Below, in pieces: positions 22,749 to 33,014 of a stretch of DNA of 64,000 nt. A model generated the notes under the pieces. It had not been told where the DNA came from and searched no databases. It saw only the letters and a list, made by a program, of their open reading frames with translations. Position 1 is the stretch's first letter; each line of letters opens with the position of its first letter. The translations under genes were made by a program, and so were the position numbers. The stretch comes from Botryosphaeria dothidea (taxonomy: Eukaryota; Ascomycota; Dothideomycetes; Botryosphaeriales; Botryosphaeriaceae), in NCBI GenBank assembly GCA_011503125.2, contig WWBZ02000040.1, forward strand, positions 3,906,001-3,970,000. The letters run 5' to 3'.

Positions 22749-23253
22749 TATGGATGAGCGGATATCTGAAGAACGGGTGGCTGTTAGACAATTGTAGGGC
22801 GTGAAGTGCGCACAATGCCATTGTCTCCAGGATGCCGATCGTAGTATGCGCTTTGATTTGGGCGCTGTAGCTAGTGTCCGGCTCAAAATTTGCTTTCCTG
22901 TGTTCACAAAGGAAATCATTCCCCATTGTCTGCGGTACACATGATGCCATCTGACGACACTCCACTTGTCCCAGGCCGCTACTGTTCCTGCTGGGCCTCT
23001 TGAGCTAAGAATCTCTGCTACAAGCCCGAAATAATCCGTCCGCTAACAGTGCCCTGCAGTCCAATTAAGAGACGGCGCCATGCTTGATGGAGCAATACCA
23101 AGGCCCCTCTCTTTTCAAGCCCCGTATCACTCCACCAAACAGCCTATCTTCCAAATGTGTCCCCACAAGCTCCTGCCAAATCATCCAGCGCTTCTCTCTG
23201 GCAAAGATCTTAGATAGTCCCGCATGCGTCTGGTGAGAACTTGCATATCCGCG
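22749..23253. other. Intergenic region
   Basis: 505 bases; no gene seen. GGTTTGCGGAGGTTTGCGG, a short direct repeat, lies just beyond at 23262-23280 inside the next gene's 3' end. Confidence 0.45.
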
Positions 23254-23730
23254 TCATTGCAGGTTTGCGGAGGTTTGCGGCCCCATCAATACGGCCATGA
23301 TTCTTGTGTCGGTCTCCGTCGGTTGTCTGAAACTGTATGCCTCCAATTGCAAGGTGATATTTTCGAGATTCAACCAAGGCTTTTGCATGTTGACTACCAT
23401 TTCGGCGAGAGCTGGCGGGTAGTCGCGGAGCTGGATGAGGTGTCTGGTGCTTTAGGTCAGCGCAGTCATTCACACCGTCACTGATAGACGCGAGGGGGAG
23501 GAATTCTTGAGAACTTACAAGACCGTTGTTCCACCAGAGCTTGTGTAGGGATGACCGGCAAGACAAGCAGCTGCTGGCCAATTGAGTACAATTGCAACCA
23601 GGTGCCAATCAGCCAGCAGTGCGGTGCCAACATCTTGGCGGCGTGGATGGAGACGCTGACAGACTACAGCCACGATGCCCTTCCCTGTCAGCTCATAGCC
23701 AAAACCCAGGACGTCGAGAGCGTTTCCCAT
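23254..23730 (-). CDS. Small intron-split protein of unknown function
   Basis: Two exons, 23730-23519 and 23449-23254, with a 69-base intron (GTAAGT donor; CTGAC branch-like motif before the AAAG acceptor), give 135 residues. The ATG is in a strong context (ACCGCCATGG) and an in-frame TGA lies three codons upstream. Exon 1 reads MGNALDVLGFGYELTGKG, and contains a hydrophobic stretch DWHLVAIVLNWPAAA; exon 2 reads HLIQLRDYPPALAEMVV and ends near MGPQTSANLQ. The exon 2 frame is not the longest open frame locally, so the gene would be missed without splicing. No family recognised and no signal peptide. The flanks are degenerate sequence, so it could be a young or lineage-specific gene. Confidence 0.5.
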
Positions 23731-24479
23731 GGCGGTTCAATTGGCTTGTGCAAGCAGGTGCCTTCTCGTGCAACAGGCGGAAGGGTGACGGCGAATTTGG
23801 AGCAGGGGGAGTAGCTGAGAAGACAGCACAAGCGCTTGCGTGCAAGCCGTTTCTAGCGGATACAGCGCTGCTCTTCCTGCCCACCCACCAAGAACTGCTT
23901 CCCTCTGCCCTGTTTCTTGCACACTGTGGACCGTTCCTCTCTGCCTCCCATGCTGCTCATAATATGCCTCCATTATTCTCTCCAGGAATATGTCCACTTC
24001 TGCACCGCGCGTTTGAATGTCTCCAGGGGTGATGGATTGATGCCTTCAACGACCGCTACGTCCAACAGCTTCGGCGAAGATAGCCCCTCCGCCAGGAGCT
24101 AGCGGTGTAGGCGCAGCAAGAGTATTCAAAGGTGTGCACGAGTATGTAGAGTGGCGTGCGGAAACGGAGTGCGGCGCGAAGGAGAGATAATCGTCGGCGT
24201 CGGGCTGTCATTTACGCATCCCCGAACAAGGACAAGTTCTGCGGAGGAGCTGCGGGGGATTGGGGCAACAATCCCAATGCTGAGGGCTTGCTAGGAAGAT
24301 CCAGTGCGCGTGAGAGAGGTCTGCTTGGCCTTCGCGGTGTCGTTGGTGGGCGGGCCGGCGGGCGACGTCCTGCTGCTGCGCGCTGGCCAGCAGGCCACGG
24401 CAGCCGGGCCATCCTCGCAGCCTTTGGGCTTCAGGCAAGGTAGCTTCTACAGGGCCATCAAGAGGTCTAAGGGGTATGG
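23731..24479. other. Intergenic region
   Basis: 749 bases. A 95-codon plus-strand frame (24156-24443) is Arg/Gly-rich and shares the space with open minus frames; I do not call it. Confidence 0.4.
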
Positions 24480-24686
24480 CTAGCTGCCTCGATGGTTACG
24501 ACGCTGTTTGTGCTGGGCGGCGAGGTGGCGGAGGCGCTCGGAGGGGGCATCGTCGGGGAAGACGGCGCTGCGATTGTGTGGCGTGGCATCGTCGAGCTGC
24601 TTGTTGTGGATCCTTTTGTAGATGAGGTCGTAGATCATGGGGAGGATGCAGGCGGCTGAGAGGTACAAGGCGGTGGCGGCTTCCAT
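24480..24686 (-). CDS. Small single-pass membrane protein, hypothetical
   Basis: A 68-residue frame begins MEAATALYLSAACILP, giving one N-terminal hydrophobic helix (about residues 2-21), followed by a charged tail with IYKRIHNKQLDD and a basic end QHKQRRNHRGS. The shape (short helix, hydrophilic basic tail) is typical of small organelle-membrane or tail-type proteins. An upstream in-frame ATG at 24713 would add nine residues; the downstream ATG followed by GAAGCC was preferred. Divergent from the gene at 25257, with a 570-base shared promoter. No family recognised. Confidence 0.4.
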   Translation of the reverse strand: MEAATALYLSAACILPMIYDLIYKRIHNKQLDDATPHNRSAVFPDDAPSERLRHLAAQHKQRRNHRGS

Positions 24687-25256
24687 ACGCACTTGGGGTA
24701 GTCCCTTATGCATCTATGGGGCTTCGCTGCAGAGAGGACGTCGTTGAATCTACTAGTAAGTTAGCTCTGTCCTTGGTGATATGTGTATCGTGATATTCTG
24801 CGCGCATGTGGTGTTGTTACGGCGAAGTGTTGCGCGGGGAGGGTGTGGTCAATGGAGCGTGCTATGTCCTGGAATTACTCGGAGAGCAAGCTGGTTTGTC
24901 TTCGTTCAGCGAGTTTTTGATTCAATCAATTATACAGTTGTGGGTCCTGTTTCGCGGAGATGGTGCACGACTATGCGTTGATGCGATGTCGAGAAGCGGG
25001 CGGTTCTGCTGTCAGGAGGTGCAGTTTCAATGCTATCGGTGGCTTCGCCTCGAGGTGGTGAAAGACTTGGTGCCCTACCGCTTGCGAGTTACGGATGTCT
25101 GGGTGCTTTTGTGCTGATAGTCATGTGAAAGGATGCTTTGGTGGCGCAGTAGGTCAGTCGGCGGCCACGCACACGAGGAGGCTCCGTACGCTCGCCGACT
25201 CCAAGCCCTCCTCCACTCCAACATCGCCAACGCCAACACCTTCCAACGTCGCAGCA
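24687..25256. other. Putative bidirectional promoter
   Basis: 570 bases between two divergent small genes; short frames only. Confidence 0.35.
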
Positions 25257-25704
25257 ATGACCCGCGCTAGCAACAACGGCAGAATCAACTGGAGGGGCCA
25301 CCCTCAGCCGATTTCTCTCCAAGAGAAAGCTCTTCGCGCTCGCTGCGCCAGTACGTACCATATTTCTGTTTTCAAATCGCAGTTGCTAAGGACCCGCAGT
25401 AACCTGGCGCCACAAGTTCTTTCCTGGCCATGGCGGACCGGATGATAAGGTTGCCTGGGCTTACGGCAACAACCAGATGGGGTGCAAGTACATGCTCGTC
25501 CAACTCAGCGACCGCCGCATCCTCGCGCGCACACCGGTCTTCCCGACCCGCATCGCCGCTGCAAGGGACCTCCTGCGCCGCATATTGCGTTGTAGCGACG
25601 CCGAGGATCCATGCCTCCTGCTTCATGAGTGAGTCTAAATCAATAGCAGTCCCTTCACAAAGTCTCCTGACAGTTTTGATAGTGCGCCAACGTATGCCCC
25701 TTAG
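25257..25704 (+). CDS. Small three-exon protein of unknown function
   Basis: Exons 25257-25350, 25400-25628 and 25674-25704 with introns of 49 and 45 bases (donors GTACGT and GTGAGT) encode 117 residues. Reading across the junctions gives GRINWRGHPQPISLQEKA, then ITWRHKFFPGHGGPDD and KVAWAYGNNQMGCKYMLVQ, then RIAAARDLLRRI and a short end HDFDSAPTYAP. The middle exon is open for 76 codons in a frame that starts with no ATG, and the splice phases (1 and 2) fit exactly. No signal peptide or membrane helix is visible, and I recognise no family. A long CAT/CAC microsatellite begins about 120 bases after the stop and may lie in its 3' UTR. Confidence 0.55.
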
Positions 25705-25821
25705 CGGGCTGTAGATGCTCCTCCGCCTCCTCCGTCCCCTTTCTTTCTCCTTCGGCTTCGCCGCCGCGCCAACTCGCAGCGCTTTGCATTGGGTTTCGGT
25801 ACTCCTTCTTGGCAGCGACGG

Positions 25822-25855
25822 CATCACCATCATCACCATCATCACCATCATCATC

Positions 25856-25904
<49 letters not shown>

Positions 25905-25953
25905 GCAGCAGCAGCAGCAGCAACATCACCACCACCACAATCATCATCGTCAT
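25822..25953. repeat. Long (CAT/CAC)n-(CAG)n trinucleotide microsatellite
   Basis: About 130 bases of CAT and CAC triplets followed by six CAG units and more CAC. It would encode poly-His/Gln in one frame, but no coding exon supports this. Confidence 0.9.
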
Positions 25954-26731
25954 CCACTCTTCATAGAAATCAATAAACCATTATGCTGCTGGACAGATTG
26001 GGCAATGCAATGTGACTCAAATGCAGGAAGAAAGGGTATTGTGCTCTACCCATCGTACTAAGAAGCACGATGGCGAAGTGATCTGGCTATATCTTATTTA
26101 TGTTACGGGAAATAGCCTCGGAAGTGTCACAATAAGTAGCGAAAGGAAATGAGGAATTGAAGCATTTATGAGGATGTGCTCTCCAAAGAGTTAACGTATA
26201 TCAGCGTCCGGACCAGTGCTCCGACTCCACATACGTGCCAAAAACCTGCGGTTGTAACACTGCTCAAGGGAACGAGAGTGTTTCTGTAGGGCCCGAATCT
26301 GGATGTGCTGCGCGCTTTTTGTGCTGGTGAATCAATTGGTGGCATAGGGAACAAAACGCCTACTCTGGAACTCAAAGCTTCTATAAGCCCTGTTGATTCG
26401 CCAATTGTCGCCCTCATCTTACAACATGTAGTGTATCTGCTGTACAGAATCGCTGTTGGGAAATGATGGACTGTTACAGAATGTAACTGAAGCTGCGGAA
26501 TGACGGGCACATAGTTTGCGGTGCGATGCTTCTTAGTCACCCTACTGAATGGTCATTGGGCCTGCATAAACACAGTTGTGACTGAAGACAACATCCGCGC
26601 GGGGGGGGGGCTAGCCAGATTTGGACCCTCAATGAAGATCGAAGCACAAAAGGTATCTCGACCAAGACTCAACAAGGCAGCTGCCCACGTGTCACGACAC
26701 AGCGCGGGTGATGACTCGAAACCCGCCTGAC

Positions 26732-26852
26732 AACCCCAGGTCCCAACCAGGCCTAGCGCAGACTTGGTCAGTTGATCGGCGCCTCTCCCTCTCGCATATA
26801 AATACCCCTCTACCCACGGCCTCAACCTCTTCTTTTTCTCTTCATGCTCCAA
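26732..26852. repeat. Copy 1 of a duplicated block (direct)
   Basis: Shares with 27351-27475 the sequence order ACCCCAGG/AACCCAGG, a GGTCAGTTGATCG/GCTCAGGTGATCG element, a TATAAA box followed by CCCCTC, a CT-rich run and a CATGC(T/C)CC end. Similarity is by eye, roughly 60-65 percent. Both a duplicated core promoter (plus) and a duplicated coding frame (minus, VEGY.../VEGF...) are compatible. Confidence 0.45.
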
Positions 26853-27350
26853 AGTGTAGTAACTGTCCAATTGTAGTAATCTGTTCTCACGAAACAATTT
26901 TTGGAACCCCCTCTGGGGGTAAGTCTTCTTGCTTTTCGTTGTTTGACGCGACAGGCTCGTGTCATCGAGGAAGAGCTGCAATGCCGACACTGAATGACTT
27001 CCAGTTGCGCCGGTTGAAGTATCTTCTTCGGCCACTCAATCTGCGAAGGCCAGTAAGACTAGGCAAGTTTCTTAGTGCGCCCTTATGCCTTGGTGCGCTG
27101 ATGTGCGGGTGTCACTGGCGCCGCCGAAACCGCAAGACTTGCAGGAAGACAATGAGCTAGTACTCCGTGTCCTCCTCACAGCCGCGTCTTCACTGAAGCC
27201 CGTTGACAGCCATGGTGTTGCTACAGTGAGCAAGTGAGGCTCTTCTACGTCACTGGACAGCCGCAGTGAATGCGGCGGCCTCTGCGCGGTATCTCTGCAG
27301 ATCAACAGGCAACAGTGACCGTGCGGCGGTTTCTTGTTCCTTCCATGTGC

Positions 27351-27475
27351 CAACCCAGGAACTCAACGGGGTTTGGCGTAGCGTTGCTCAGGTGATCGAG
27401 GCCCCTCGCGGGCTGCCTATAAAACCCCTCCACTGACGCCGAACTCTCTTCTTTATTCCCCACATGCCCCACTTC
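27351..27475. repeat. Copy 2 of the duplicated block (direct)
   Basis: Partner of 26732-26852, about 620 bases downstream in the same orientation. A further match (ATGCCTTGGTGCG) follows both copies, at about 27084 and 27594. Confidence 0.45.
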
Positions 27476-28018
27476 AACAACGGTAGGTCCCGGCTTGGGC
27501 ACGGTGAGCCTGCGTATAACCCATTGGCTTGCTCATCGGAACACGTCCCCGGGAGATCAAATTGGTCCTGCTCCGTCACGGCATCCTGGCCTCATGCCTT
27601 GGTGCGAGGGGTGGGACCTGCATACCGTGCTACGTCTTTCGTTGTATCTTCCATCAAGCATGGAAGTTCAAGGAAGGATTTGGATCGTGGTGCTCAGAGA
27701 TATTCTACGCCGCTTCACCCGCCGCAGCTGTCTGCCGACCGTCGCATTTACTTGACGGCCTCATCAGCGTATTGATACGCCCGCGCGCTCACTCGAGGCT
27801 CTCCTCTCATCCACGATGAAGCTTTCAAACCATGGCGGCGAATTAACTGATCATCATGTAAGGACGTCTTGGACTCATGCCCTCCGCACAAGCCTTCAGC
27901 TGGACGCGGCACCCGCTCCAGCTTTCGCGTTCCCTACCAGCTCCTCAAGTATCCACTTCTCGCTGAGACTCCGTCACTGAGCATGTAACTGTAGCTGTAA
28001 GCGTCCGTTCAGCAGCTA

Positions 28019-28209
28019 CCTTCGAACATGATGGCTGTCTCTTCGCCTTTTCCCGTCTTCACGAAGAACTGTTTCTTTTTGCCGTTGGGCAGCTCCGCCA
28101 CAATTTTGGACGACGTGGCTGACAGCACTCCAGTGGATGAGACGCTGGCAGCGGACGGATCGACGCCAATTGCTTCAGGCACGGCATCATTGAGCTTTAC
28201 AGTGGACTC
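28019..28209 (-). pseudogene. N-terminal remnant of a fructosamine-kinase-like (ketosamine-3-kinase fold) gene
   Basis: About 63 codons, read on the minus strand, give DAVPEAIGVDPSAASVSS, then SKIVAELPNGKKKQFFVKTG and GEETAIMFEG. This matches the N-lobe start of fungal fructosamine/ribulosamine-3-kinase-like proteins, including the VKTG strand with the nucleotide-binding Lys and the MF-x-G-E turn. There is no initiating ATG in frame (a TGA lies just upstream) and after MFEG the frame reaches a stop; GGTAGCTG there could be an intron donor, but I find no continuation (expected GEHASL... VPSLCP) in the next 1.4 kb. Truncated at both ends, hence a remnant. The longer plus-strand frame over the same bases is its shadow. 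Confidence 0.5.
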
Positions 28210-29826
28210 GCTTCATGTAGTAATCCGTGGTTTTCAGTGGGCGAGGATCTTCAATTGGAACTCCTGGCAAAGGGAAATCTTTTGGATGCTCAGACCAACA
28301 GTGAATGATGGGATATCAAAATAAAGGTGAAGCCAAGTAATCAGACAGCGATCGAGGAAGCGATGCCGGTCACAACACAACTCCGCGCTACCGTCTACAG
28401 AGCACGATGCGACTCGAGGTAGGGTCTGCCAGATAGCCCGGCACTCGCTGTCAGCATGCTCAGCGCAACTGCTCGTATCTTCGAACTTCCCTCCGCTTTC
28501 AAGTTTTCATCACCTCTTGGCGATTCGGCACCGACTCACGATCCGCGGCATGGTGTTGAGCAATCGCAACCGCGCCGAGACCTCTCCTTGCATCCATGGT
28601 GCCACAAAACCAAGTCTCATATGCTTGTTTCTATCTATCTAGAGATGAGACTCGGTATCCATAACGAGTATTCTGGTACGAAGAGCTTTTGAAGCAGGAA
28701 CGTGTCTTGGACACTGCTGGCAGCTGTGCTGGGTCCTGCGACTGCTTGCGCAGACACTTCCAGGAGCTGCATCCATCAATGCACAACACGGAAGAAGGTT
28801 CAAGCCTGCGGAATTGTGAAGAAAGCTAAATCTTCTAGTCCATGTCTATGAAGTACCGATGGTGAGGCTGTTCTTGCACACTGTGCAGGATGATGCGCCA
28901 CTCCTCGGTGCTTCGCGATGTCCAATTCCATGAATAGCCCAGTTTCTCTCATTATCCAATGTATCCGACCCTTAATTATGTTCATCGAGTGCAGAGCATG
29001 CTATCAGTTCTTGTCTCAATGCTCGTGGGGGTATCATCAGAGACACGTCGCGGCTGTCGTCGCCGGCGCATCGGCCGTCAGGGGCTAGTGGAAGGCTTGC
29101 AATTCCAAACGTTCCTTCAGCATGTATCTGTTAACTTCGGCAAGCAATATGAATCATTTAAAAATCAAATCTTGAGGCAGAAATGGGGTACTTGCATGCA
29201 ATGACTTCCAACACACCAGCCGCAAATCGGGAGTTGAAGCGTTCATCTGGATGAAGCCCTTCTTGCGTGCGTCGCCGACCCATTCCTTTTGTGCCATGGT
29301 TCCACCTCAGGTGTATAACTCATAGATATCTGCTGCTGCAAGGCTCCTTCTTCCTGGTGTGTGTTCGGTGATGTCTGCCAGAAACCAGCGCCCTTGTCAG
29401 CGAGCGCCTCAGTTTGGGGTCCTTCGAGTACATACCGCAATGCCCCTCCATCCAATTGAGCACTTTACTCTCCAACGCTATGGATGCCGTTTTGTCTCTC
29501 ATAATTGTCTAAGTGTAGTGTTCGTAGTCCAAGTCAAGCTCCAGCTTGTGCGCGCTGTGGAAGCGGGTGCGCATGCGCATGCGCATGCTCGCCCAGTTTC
29601 CAACGTAGATGTTCGCGGGTTATCTCCCTGCTATTGGTATCATTAGCTGTGAGCAACTCCTTCAAACAAACGACGGGACGCGTATTTGCTCACCCTGAAA
29701 GGCGCGGTGCTGCCGGAACCTGCTTGAAGGCGGACCACTGCTGGTGCCATCGAGACGATTTCTCCGCATCCATACGGATTTGAGCCTTCTTATAGTACTG
29801 AAAGCGTCAAAAGCCCTTGCAATGTA
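28210..29826. other. 1.6 kb region without a firm gene
   Basis: A 68-codon plus frame at 28998-29204 begins with a signal-like hydrophobic run (MLSVLVSMLVGVSS) but has no other support. A GCGCAT hexamer repeat lies at 29567-29588. Confidence 0.35.
29567..29588. repeat. Alternating (GCGCAT)n purine-pyrimidine repeat
   Basis: Three and a half units of GCGCAT; strictly alternating purine-pyrimidine, so Z-DNA prone in principle. Confidence 0.7.
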
Positions 29827-30252
29827 TCATGAAGTGTCGTTACCGGAGGAGGAACGCAGGTGGCGTAGGTGGTCGCGAAGTGTCAAGGCGAAGTTTTCGA
29901 GGGCGAAGGCGTCGCGATGGGTCGCAAGCTCGTGGTAAGAGGACTGAAGCGCCGCATGCAGCAGATGATGCTGAGGTGTTGCTCTTTTGTGCATTCTGGA
30001 TGAGGTGCGGGCTGGTTTGTGGTCAGTGATGGCAGTTCCACTCTGAAATGCATTGTCGCTGCGGAAGGCAAGGGCTGCGGTTCGCTCAGACGCCACTTAC
30101 GCTCGACTTCTGGCACCGCGGATGCTTTCACAAGGCCGCTCCGTGTAGGCTGTTCGTTGGCGACGAGACGCAGGTGCTCTTGGTGAGGGTTTTGGTGCTG
30201 CGTTTGGCGGTGGTGAGCCGACGCCCTCAACTTTCGCGCTCCAGACGGCCAT
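29827..30252 (-). CDS. Small two-exon protein, unknown; first exon is a tandem duplicate
   Basis: Exons 30252-30101 and 30058-29827 with a 42-base intron (GTAAGT donor, CCGCAG acceptor) encode 127 residues. Exon 1 starts MAVWSAKVEGVG in a good context (GAGCCATGGCC) and is Pro/Arg/Ser-rich (APKPSPRAPASRRQ). Exon 2 is helical and His-rich: QHHLLHAALQSSYHELA, then FALENFALTLRDHLRHL, ending SSSGNDTS. Exon 1 has a diverged direct copy at 30427-30276 that keeps the same reading frame and start, which argues that this strand and frame were coding. The intron is at the short limit and lacks a clear branch site, so the model is tentative. Confidence 0.35.
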
Positions 30253-30275
30253 GGCTCCGCTCAATTCTTATTCGG

Positions 30276-30427
30276 CTTGAGTTTTGGCTTCGCACATGCT
30301 TCAGAAAGGCCGTTTTGCACTGCTTCCTTGTCGGTGACGAGAAGGAGGCGCTGTCTGGTGAGGATTGCGGTGTTGCGTCTGGCGAGAGCCAACCCGCGTC
30401 CTCACTTGTCGCACCGCCAACCCCCAT
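30276..30427 (-). pseudogene. Upstream duplicate of the exon 1 of the 30252 gene, splice donor lost
   Basis: ATG at 30427 begins MGVGGATSEDAGWLSPDA, then TPQSSPDSASFSSPTRKQ. Aligned with the copy starting at 30252 (175 bases away), start codon, S-P-x-A-x-P-x-x-S-P spacing and frame are kept. Where the other copy has its GTAAGT donor, this one reads CGAATAAG and translation runs on to a stop at 30227. Best seen as a duplicated exon or dead paralogue. Confidence 0.4.
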
Positions 30428-32416
30428 GATACCTCTTATTGCTCTCCCACCGCCTTCTGACCCATCTTCGCACTCATAAAAGCCGGCTACTCTACCGTCC
30501 GCAGCTTTTCCTTGTCCTCAGAAGCTTCCTGAGCGCATGCTTGGACGCCCGCGCAAACGCGACGATCCGCCCCCCGCCATGCGACCTCCTCCACGCGCAG
30601 GTACCTCGCCAGCAAGTTTGCCGCATCAAACATGCTCTACGGCAGAAGCAGCGAATCTCTTCCAAAGACGTGCAACCTCGACATGCATTGTCGCTTGCAA
30701 GAGCTTTACTGACTACAAGGGCGAGAGGGGGAGCTCATGCGCTGACGAACGCCAGCAGATCCGCACTCCTGCGGCGCAGAAGGTACCATCCGACCCTCAA
30801 TCCTCGAGCATACCGCAACTGCTCCTCCTTTGCTACTTGAAGAGAGCCATGACAGCATACCGGTCGCACATTTTCGAAGAAGGACGCCGTCCATGTCCGG
30901 ATAACTGCGTCAACTCACACCTCTGCGCGCCTCCGCATGCTGACTCAACATGTCAGGGCTCGGTCCTCTATACTTCTAGGAAAAGTGGTAGGAATGGAAG
31001 GGGGTTGAATCCAGTATGGCTTGCAATTGACCCTCCTCTCTTTGATTGCACTGAAAACCGTGTTCAGGGGCTCCTGAATTTGCCATACACCGTGCTCCAC
31101 GCTCCCGCCGAAGCTTCTATACCGCGCAGATACTCCACAACAAGCAAAAATATAAGTCCAATGAGTATAGGAGGTCAGTGACCAAGGGTCGGTACTGCAA
31201 GGGGTGTTGGGTACACAATTGGCAAGGCCGCGGCGTCTGTGCTGTCTCTTCGTTGGAAAAGCGTTCGTCATCCGTAGCCAACGCCAATGACGGAGGAGGA
31301 TGGCGGATGATAGCCATCTTTCAACGACGAGATAGCATGGGTGCCAACCTGACGGACATTATTGCAAATACGGGGCAAGATAAAGGTTGCAGCAGGCGCC
31401 CCTCGCATTCAGGGCTCGCAACAAGCGGCTTGCAAGCACAAGCGGGCTCTTTCCAGCCGCTTATCAAGCGTGCTTAAAAGCCCTTGCAAAGAGGTGTTGA
31501 TTATTACGAGCCCTCCAAGGCTCGCAATAAGCCGCTTGCAGGCGGGGGTCGCTTGCTGAGAGCCCTGTCGCGCATGGTGTTGAGCTGACGGAGTCAAGAC
31601 GAAGCAAAGGTGCGGAAGCCCAGACACACAATATAAACATGGAGTTAGATCTTGGTTGAACGAGTGAGCATGGACGGATGCATTTGTGAAGCACATTAAG
31701 ATGACTTTTTTGTCTTTATCGGCCTGAGCGCCATTTCCAAGCATTTCCAGGAGGAGTCGCGCCGCTTTTGAGACACCAGAGCATACTGACGTGGAGTTTC
31801 TTCATGGGTTCATTGGATAACACTGAGGTTCACTAGTGAAAAGGGGATGTCGAGAAGTATTGCACAAGTGAAAGGCGAAATCAACGGACATTCAGGCGAA
31901 GCCAGAGCCGCCACGGTCAGAAATCTCATGGGACCCAGCCTTATGAGACAAGGGGTATTCTTCATGAATTCACAACATCGCAGTCACATATAGGCGCCGA
32001 TATTGCGGGAGTCTGCCGCGGAATTTCACCAAAGCTCGAGGCGTGTGGCGGCTTCATTATGGGCCGTAGATCATGCGTCACGGCGCACACAATAGGACAT
32101 CGCGGGAAAGATCTAGTGAAAATTGCAAGCGTGATTGGCCGGTCGTTCCTTCCTGGGGGAGGTTCTTAGCGTGAAATTGGTCCCATACAGCCCAGAATAT
32201 ACCGTGAATCAGCTGCCTGTTTGTAAATCAGGGTCCAGGTCCACACATAAATACTCGGCTTTTCAGCCATCACCACCTCCTTCTCTTCCTTTCATCCACC
32301 ACCGTACCCGTAAGAATCTCTACCATTGTCGGTCAACGAACAAACTCATTGACGCCGTCATCCCCCTCAACGAGACCTCTCTACGGACCTCATCGTTAGC
32401 AAACTCAGTCGTCATC
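30428..32416. other. 2 kb region without a firm gene; promoter of the 32417 gene at its end
   Basis: A TATA-like CATAAAAGCC at 30475 precedes open but featureless frames. A 25-bp direct repeat lies at 31413 and 31519. A likely core promoter for the next gene is ACATAAATACT at about 32245, followed by a CT-rich leader. Confidence 0.4.
31413..31543. repeat. Pair of 25-bp direct repeats, 106 bp apart
   Basis: Units at 31413-31437 and 31519-31543 begin GGCTCGCAA and differ at 3 of 25 positions. The first contains the perfect palindrome GCTTGCAAGC. Similar AAGC/GCTT words fill the space between. Confidence 0.65.
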
Positions 32417-33014
32417 ATGTCTGACTCCAAGTCCTTCACTACCAACCCTGCTTACGGAGCTTCTGCCTCTTCCAACTCCATATCCACCCCTTCCAGCAAC
32501 ACGATTCCGGGCCCCGCCGCCTTTGATTCCGCCGCCAAACCCCCTGAGTTGACCAACGACGAGCTAAGGCACCTCAGCGCTTTCTTTGCGTCCCTGGCTG
32601 TCGACCCCAAGGTGAGTTTACCTTTGCTACTCCTGAAACAAGATATTTCTCTAACCTTTATCCCAGATTGACCTCTCCAGGGCGGCTTCACTCCTCACCC
32701 TCACTGAGGATGCTGCCCGTTACGCTCTCAACAACGTTCTCAAGAGATTCACCCCGGATCTCTCCGTCTACGACATTCCCGCCCCTCGCCCCCGTCCCCG
32801 CGCTCCCTACGCCACTCGCTCCAACAAGCGTACTCGCTCGGAGAACGACAAGGCCGCGGAGGACGACTCCCCTCCTATCCCCGCCAAGCGCGCTCGTGGT
32901 CATCCTCACGCGGCCAGCTCGTCGACTGCTGCTAGCAAGACGGCCCCTGCCCGCCGCAGGTCGTCGTCTAAGGGCAGCACAATCAGGGTCAAGAGGCCGG
33001 GCAAGGATAACTAG
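32417..33014 (+). CDS. Small basic, probably nuclear protein with a helical domain
   Basis: Two exons, 32417-32611 and 32667-33014 (55-base intron with a CTCTAAC branch-like site), encode 180 residues. After a Ser-rich start, residues about 44-95 form a compact helical unit (LTNDELRHLSAFFASLAVD, IDLSRAASLLTLTEDAARYA) that resembles the Myb/SANT-like helices of many small fungal proteins in length and in its L...F...ID...AA pattern. The rest is disordered and very basic, with SNKRTRSEND, PAKRARGHP and a C-terminal ARRRSSSKG, i.e. several nuclear-localisation or nucleic-acid-binding patches. Codon use is strongly biased to C-ending codons, suggesting good expression. Convergent with the GMC gene, only 132 bases apart. 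Function is inference. Confidence 0.75.

Larger units (their letters stand above)
25705..28018. other. 2.3 kb degenerate region with repeats
   Basis: Holds the CAT/CAC microsatellite and a duplicated block (26732-26852 and 27351-27475). A 160-codon minus frame (27035-26553) and a 60-codon plus frame (26981-27160) overlap; neither can be preferred. TATA-like sequences lie at 26798 and 27418. Confidence 0.4.

Noticed and set aside
25789..26061. Poly-His protein encoded by the CAT/CAC microsatellite
   Set aside because: Only a translation of the simple repeat; no support on either side.
26553..27035. 160-codon minus-strand frame in the duplicated region
   Set aside because: Partly co-linear with the second copy but overlaps promoter-like sequence on the other strand and has no recognisable domain. 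Kept only as part of the duplicated-block finding.
28028..28324. 98-codon plus-strand frame
   Set aside because: Shadow of the fructosamine-kinase-like remnant on the minus strand, which has clear family similarity.
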